Source: JBARDN01 sp963755705 (GTDB taxonomy: Bacteria; Desulfobacterota; Binatia; Binatales; Binataceae). Taken from it: a stretch of DNA of 64,000 nt. The stretch lies in contig CAVWKW010000001.1 of assembly GCA_963755705.1 (NCBI GenBank), positions 1,302,001 through 1,366,000 on the forward strand, read 5' to 3'. Within the stretch, counting starts at the first letter, position 1. Each line of letters opens with the position of its first letter. The position numbers and the translations under genes were made by a program. A model generated the notes under the pieces. That model did not search any database. It worked only from the letters and a program-made list of their open reading frames with translations, and was not told where the DNA came from. Positions 60,250 through 64,000 of the stretch are shown here, piece by piece.

Positions 60250-61143
60250 ATGGGCAAACTAGACCGAAAAGTGGCGGCGATCACCGGCGGCGGCCGTGGC
60301 ATCGGCCGCGGAATCGCAAAGTTATTCGCAAAGCACGGCGCGCAAGTGGTGGTCAACGATCTCGGCGTCACAGTCGCGGGAGAGACCACCACCGTCTCGC
60401 CAGCCGACGACGTGGTTAAAGAAATCAAGGCCGCGGGCGGCACCGCTGTCTCAAATCACATGGATATCGCGACCGTCGAAGGTGGCGAGGGCCTGGTCAA
60501 TCAGGCGATCAAGGAATTCGGCCAGCTCGACATCCTGGTCAACGTCGCCGGCATCCTGCGTGACCGCATGATCTTCAACATGAGCGAAAAAGAATGGGAC
60601 GACGTGATCCGCGTGCATCTGAAGGGTCACTACTCCACGATGCGTCCGGCGTCGGCGCACATGCGCGAGCGCAAGTCCGGCAGGATCATCAATTTTTCGT
60701 CCAACTCGGCGCTGGGCAGTCCCGGGCAGCCCAACTACGCCGCTGCCAAGGCGGGAATTCTCGGCTTGACCTACAGTTCAGCAAATGCGCTGAGCAAGTA
60801 TGGAATTACCGTGAATGCGATCATGCCGGGCGCCGCCACGCGCATGACCGATACTGTCCCTGCGGGCCGGATGCCCGGCGCGACGGGCCTGCCCGCCAGC
60901 GAAAGCGCCGAAGGCACTCCGCGCGACCCCGCCAACGTCGCGCCAATCGTCCTGTTTCTCGCGAGCGACGCGGCCGCTGGCGTCACCGGGCAATGTTTCG
61001 GCGCGTCGGGCTACCGGATCATGCGTTACCGGCATATTGTTCCCGACAAGATTCTCTACAACAACGGTCCGTGGGACATCGACGAGCTATTCGACCGCCT
61101 GAAAAGCACGCTGCTGACTGATTTGGGCACACCCCGGATGTAG
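60250..61143 (+). CDS. SDR-family oxidoreductase with C-terminal extension
   Basis: 297 residues from ATG 60250 with AGAGGGAGA upstream; the open frame opens at 60160 but the family starts here. TGGGRGIGRGIAKLFAKHG, NVAGILRDRMIFNM, INFSSNSALGSPGQPNYAAAKAG (Ser-Tyr-Lys) and a tail of about 30 residues (DKILYNNGPWDIDELFDRLK). The NVAGILRD and GxPGQxNY features are shared with the dehydrogenase domain of multifunctional (R)-hydroxyacyl-CoA enzymes. Lipid or steroid-like substrates are plausible. Confidence 0.85.
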   Translation: MGKLDRKVAAITGGGRGIGRGIAKLFAKHGAQVVVNDLGVTVAGETTTVSPADDVVKEIKAAGGTAVSNHMDIATVEGGEGLVNQAIKEFGQLDILVNVAGILRDRMIFNMSEKEWDDVIRVHLKGHYSTMRPASAHMRERKSGRIINFSSNSALGSPGQPNYAAAKAGILGLTYSSANALSKYGITVNAIMPGAATRMTDTVPAGRMPGATGLPASESAEGTPRDPANVAPIVLFLASDAAAGVTGQCFGASGYRIMRYRHIVPDKILYNNGPWDIDELFDRLKSTLLTDLGTPRM

Positions 61144-61155
61144 CTCTCTAGAATT

Positions 61156-61214
61156 CCCTCTCCCCGCGGGAGAGGGCAGCGCGGCGCGGCGATTGCTCTT
61201 TTCAGCAATCGCCG
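61156..61214. repeat. Pair of strong intergenic hairpins
   Basis: Hairpin 1: 61156-61164 with 61168-61176, nine perfect base pairs (CCCTCTCCC) and a three-base loop. Hairpin 2: 61187-61197 with 61204-61214, eleven perfect base pairs around CTTTTC. A further GGGTGAGGG follows. They separate two convergent genes and may serve as a bidirectional terminator. The first hairpin resembles a widespread dispersed repeat class. Confidence 0.6.
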
Positions 61215-61245
61215 TGACGCGCGGGTGAGGGCGGGGTCGCTCCAA

Positions 61246-62238
61246 TCATTGCGACGAGCGCGCGCCCTCCGGCAGGTGGCTCTGCAAAAACGCCGTCACG
61301 CGTGAGGCGTACGCGTCCGGATCCTCGAAGATCGCATCGCCATGGCCGTCCGTCGGGACAATCCATAGCTCCGCGCTGGAAGACTGGGCCGCGTTGCGGA
61401 TCGCTTCCGCGTCGGCGACCGACACGATCTTGTCGCCGCGATTCTGGATCACCAAAAGCGCCGCACCCGCGAGCTTGCGTGCCGCGCTGGCCGGATCGAT
61501 CCGCCATAGCGAATGTCCCAGCAGAAAGCCTGCTTCCATCATCACGGTCTGCGAGAATGCCGGATTAAGTCCCGCGATCGACGGCGTCGCGCGAAACATC
61601 GCGGCCAGGTTGCGGTACGAACTGTCAGCGACAATTGCGCTGAACATCGGATGCTCCGCCTGCGCCAAGAGTATCGCGGCGGCGCCCTCGGAAACTCCAA
61701 GCGCTGCGATATTTGCAAACCCGCGCCGCTTCAGGTTGTCCGCCGCGGCGAGGACCTCCGCACGCTCGCGCCATCCCCATCCCGTTCCGCTCTCCGGATT
61801 GTCGCCGCTTCCGATCGCCAGCATCGGATAACCTGCCGCATGGAGAAACTTCATGTACGGCAGCATCGCGCGCCGGTTTGCGCCCGCGGCCGGCATCAGC
61901 AGCACTGCCGACGGCATTTTCCCCGCGACGAACCATCCTTCGACCGCCGGGTAGCCGTTGACCGGAATCGTTACGCTCTGGAACTGCGCGCCGAAGGCCG
62001 CCAGCGGATTGACCGGCGCCGCCGCGTCGGCAATCGGCGCATGCGGACCGTAGACGTCCGTATGCCCGTCCTCGATAAACGGCGGATACGCGAGCCGATA
62101 CGCCACCAGGCTCGAGCCCGCGACCCACAGAATCGCCGCCGTGCCAATCATCGCAACGCCGATCCATCCGAAGCTACGCGCGTTGCGCTTCACGTCCTCG
62201 GGACGCGGTCCCTCGGGACGATTTAATGCTCCAGCCAT
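61246..62238 (-). CDS. Membrane-anchored alpha/beta hydrolase
   Basis: 330 residues. A single membrane segment (IGVAMIGTAAILWVAG, about residues 26-45) anchors a soluble alpha/beta hydrolase domain. The nucleophile elbow is GVSEG (LGVSEGAAAILLAQ), a likely catalytic Asp lies in the NRGDKIVS segment, and the base His in TDGHGDAIF. The hydrolase family and short N-terminal anchor suggest a periplasm-facing or inner-membrane-bound esterase/peptidase. Substrate unknown. It converges with the SDR gene across a hairpin pair. Confidence 0.75.
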   Translation of the reverse strand: MAGALNRPEGPRPEDVKRNARSFGWIGVAMIGTAAILWVAGSSLVAYRLAYPPFIEDGHTDVYGPHAPIADAAAPVNPLAAFGAQFQSVTIPVNGYPAVEGWFVAGKMPSAVLLMPAAGANRRAMLPYMKFLHAAGYPMLAIGSGDNPESGTGWGWRERAEVLAAADNLKRRGFANIAALGVSEGAAAILLAQAEHPMFSAIVADSSYRNLAAMFRATPSIAGLNPAFSQTVMMEAGFLLGHSLWRIDPASAARKLAGAALLVIQNRGDKIVSVADAEAIRNAAQSSSAELWIVPTDGHGDAIFEDPDAYASRVTAFLQSHLPEGARSSQ

Positions 62239-62377
62239 TCGATTATCGTGTCGTGATCATGAGCGCGGTGGCAAGCGTGGGTTGTCCAGAGCGAGGCGGC
62301 TCCATATGCTGCTTGGCGGACCCGGGGATTGACTGCGACATATTTCACGAGAGTGAGCGCGCCAAGAGCGAGTGCCA

Positions 62378-63178
62378 ATGGCTGACTGGCAACCCGATCT
62401 CTATAATCGCTTCCGCCGTTACCGAGCGGAGCCGTTCGAGCATATCCTCGAGCGTCTTCCGATCGCCGGCGGAGATACGATTGCCGATCTCGGATGCGGC
62501 CCAGGCGACAACACGGTCGAGCTCGCGCGCCGTCTCGCCTCTGGCAACGCGCGCGGAATCGATCTCTCGCCCGCGATGATCGCGGCGGCCGAGAAGCTCC
62601 GCGCCGGACTGCCCGAGGATTTGCGCGCGCGCCTTTCTTTCGCGGTCGGAGATATCGCGCAACCGGGAGATGCGCTCGCCTACTCGATCATCTTTTCCAA
62701 TGCAGCCCTGCAATGGCTTCGCGACCATCGAGGTGTTCTTTCGCGATGGTTCCGCGCGCTCGCCGCTGGCGGCAGGATGGTCGTGCAGATGCCGGCCAAC
62801 GAATCCGAGACCGCCAAGATGGAGCTTTCGGAGATGGTGCTCGAGCCGCGCTGGGCCGCGATGCTCGGTCCGGTCGATCGCCCATTCAGCGAAGTCCCAC
62901 CGCCGGAGCACTACCGCCGCGTCCTGAACGAGATTGGATTCGCCGAAGTTGATTGCTACTACCATACCTTCCATCATCCGATGAATTCGCCCGCCGAAGT
63001 CGTGCAATGGTACCGCTCGACCGGATTGCGTCCTTTCCTCGACGCGCTTTCCGCTGAGCGGCACGAAGAATTTCTGAACGCGTACGGCCAGCGGCTCGAG
63101 CGCGCCTACGGAACTTCGGGTGCGATGACGTTCAATTTCAAGCGCCTGTTCCTATGGGGCCGGCGGCCCGCCGTCTGA
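62378..63178 (+). CDS. tam: Trans-aconitate 2-methyltransferase-like protein
   Basis: 266 residues from ATG 62378. The N-terminal WQPDLYNRFRRYRAEPFEHIL and SAM motif IADLGCGPGDNTVELARRL are the Tam family signature; LPEDLRARLSFAVGDIAQ and IIFSNAALQWLRDH complete the methyltransferase core. Tam methylates trans-aconitate in E. coli, detoxifying an aconitase inhibitor. The C-terminal FNFKRLFLWGRRP is also family-like. The isoaspartyl peptidase gene follows directly. Confidence 0.82.
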   Translation: MADWQPDLYNRFRRYRAEPFEHILERLPIAGGDTIADLGCGPGDNTVELARRLASGNARGIDLSPAMIAAAEKLRAGLPEDLRARLSFAVGDIAQPGDALAYSIIFSNAALQWLRDHRGVLSRWFRALAAGGRMVVQMPANESETAKMELSEMVLEPRWAAMLGPVDRPFSEVPPPEHYRRVLNEIGFAEVDCYYHTFHHPMNSPAEVVQWYRSTGLRPFLDALSAERHEEFLNAYGQRLERAYGTSGAMTFNFKRLFLWGRRPAV

Positions 63179-63179
63179 C

Positions 63180-64000
63180 ATGGCACGCAGCACCATCACT
63201 CCCGCATTGGTCGCGCACGGCGGCGCGGGCGCAATCCCGCGCGCAGGCGCGACTGACCGGCCCGAGCGCAAGCGCGCGATGCTCGAGGCGGTTCGCCGCG
63301 GCGCCGATATCCTGCGCCACGGCGGCAGCGCGCTCGACGCCGTCGCCGCCACGATTATCGCACTCGAAGATCATCCGCTGTTCAACGCCGGCACCGGCTC
63401 GCTGTTGACGATCGACGGAACGGTCGAGATGGATGCCTCAGTAATGGTCGCCGGCGATGCGACCGAACCGGCGCAGGATGCTCCCGCGGCGATGCGCGCG
63501 GGAATCGGCAGCGGTGCCGGACGAATCTCGGCCGGCGCGGTCGCCGCGGTCGGACGCGTGCGCAACCCGATCCTGCTCGCGCGCGCCGTGATGGAAAATA
63601 CCCGCCATGTGCTGATGGTCTCACAGGGGGCTGAGCGCCTGGCACGCCGCGCCGGCGTGCCGATGTGCTCAAACGAGGATCTCATCACCGACCGCGCGCG
63701 CGAGCGATGGCGTGCGGCGCAACAGAACGTCCGCTTCGGAATTTCGGGCGCCGCTCCCGGCCACGGCACCGTAGGCGCCGTGGCGATCGACGCGCGCGGC
63801 AGTATCGCGGCCGCGACCTCGACCGGCGGAGTTCCCGGTAAAATCGCGGGCCGGGTCGGCGACTCCGCGATTATCGGAGCGGGCACCTACGCCGACTTTT
63901 TCGGCGGCGCGTCAGCCACCGGTTATGGCGAGGCGATCATCCTGACCTGCCTCTGCCGAGAGGCAGTCCGCTCCCTCGACGGCGTCGCTCCGATGATCGC
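63180..64000 (+). CDS. Isoaspartyl peptidase/L-asparaginase (Ntn hydrolase), truncated by window end
   Basis: Open reading frame from ATG 63180, one base after the Tam stop, running off the right edge (about 273 codons seen). It starts PALVAHGGAGAIPR and has LFNAGTGSLLTIDG. The autocleavage site HGTVGAVAID follows, where T197 would become the N-terminal nucleophile, with TSTGGVPGKIAGRVGD behind it. These are the marks of type III (IaaA-like) plant-type asparaginases. The enzyme cleaves isoaspartyl dipeptides and asparagine after self-processing. Confidence 0.88.
   Translation, partial: MARSTITPALVAHGGAGAIPRAGATDRPERKRAMLEAVRRGADILRHGGSALDAVAATIIALEDHPLFNAGTGSLLTIDGTVEMDASVMVAGDATEPAQDAPAAMRAGIGSGAGRISAGAVAAVGRVRNPILLARAVMENTRHVLMVSQGAERLARRAGVPMCSNEDLITDRARERWRAAQQNVRFGISGAAPGHGTVGAVAIDARGSIAAATSTGGVPGKIAGRVGDSAIIGAGTYADFFGGASATGYGEAIILTCLCREAVRSLDGVAPMI

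Noticed and set aside
1..64000. tRNA, rRNA, CRISPR arrays, insertion sequences and phage genes.
   Set aside because: No T-loop-like sequence in a cloverleaf context, no spaced direct repeats and no transposase, integrase or phage structural motif were found by reading. Weak tRNA genes could be missed without a covariance search.

Overview
The window is a 64 kb, high-GC, gene-dense bacterial segment with short intergenic gaps, many TGATG/ATGA stop-start overlaps and frequent GTG/TTG starts. The gene content is a complete-looking hopanoid locus with a C-3 methylase, several metal-dependent amidohydrolases, an F420-type LLM enzyme, CoA-transferase and enoyl-CoA isomerase genes, a haloalkane dehalogenase and GT87-type polyprenol glycosyltransferases. 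Together these suggest an uncultured soil or freshwater lineage such as the Binatota/Desulfobacterota relatives. That assignment is inference; there is no rRNA or tRNA in the window to settle it.

Layout. 1-3380: the end of a MoxR-type AAA ATPase, a DUF58 protein, a convergent SpoIIM-family protein and an RDD membrane protein. 3396-7000: a lipoprotein, a DksA/TraR zinc-finger protein, a small unknown and a D-aminoacylase-type amidohydrolase, all on the minus strand. 7000-12150: a hairpin-rich inverted-repeat element, a DUF2442 protein, an amidohydrolase, a CPBP-TPR fusion and a methyltransferase. 12178-19298: a divergent locus. The minus-strand pair is a CDP-alcohol phosphotransferase with a B12/radical-SAM enzyme, and the plus-strand operon is HAD, nucleotidyltransferase, ATP-grasp, class III aminotransferase and GmhB-like HAD. 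I cannot assign it to a known pathway and regard it as the best candidate for an undescribed biosynthetic system. 19344-23134: an accessory patch with a DUF6338 membrane protein, a proline-rich small ORF, an orphan Phd/YefM antitoxin fused to the remnant of a PIN toxin, an LLM oxidoreductase, a LanC-like protein and a small GlsB-type membrane protein.

24480-38292 is the hopanoid operon: tetR, hpnH, prenyl diphosphate synthase, an unexplained Zn dehydrogenase, shc, dxr, hpnC, hpnD, hpnE, hpnA, a CruF-like carotenoid hydratase homologue, antisense hpnG, and hpnK. It runs from isoprenoid precursor supply (Dxr, prenyl synthase), through squalene (HpnCDE), to hopene (Shc) and side-chain extension (HpnH, HpnG). 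hpnR (C-3 methylation) lies 4.7 kb downstream at 42943, after an M1 aminopeptidase, a VOC protein and an aldo/keto reductase.

44508-64000 is mixed metabolism: PaaG-like isomerase, haloalkane dehalogenase, MIP18-type FeS factor, TPR protein, SDRs, 4-alpha-glucanotransferase, two FtsX-type permeases without an ATPase, a class III CoA-transferase, and a cell-envelope glycosylation group (GT87, GT2-methyltransferase fusion, GT87, GT39-like). A streptogramin-lyase-like lipoprotein, an alpha/beta hydrolase, a trans-aconitate methyltransferase-like protein and a truncated isoaspartyl peptidase complete it. No rRNA, tRNA, CRISPR array, insertion sequence or phage gene was seen.
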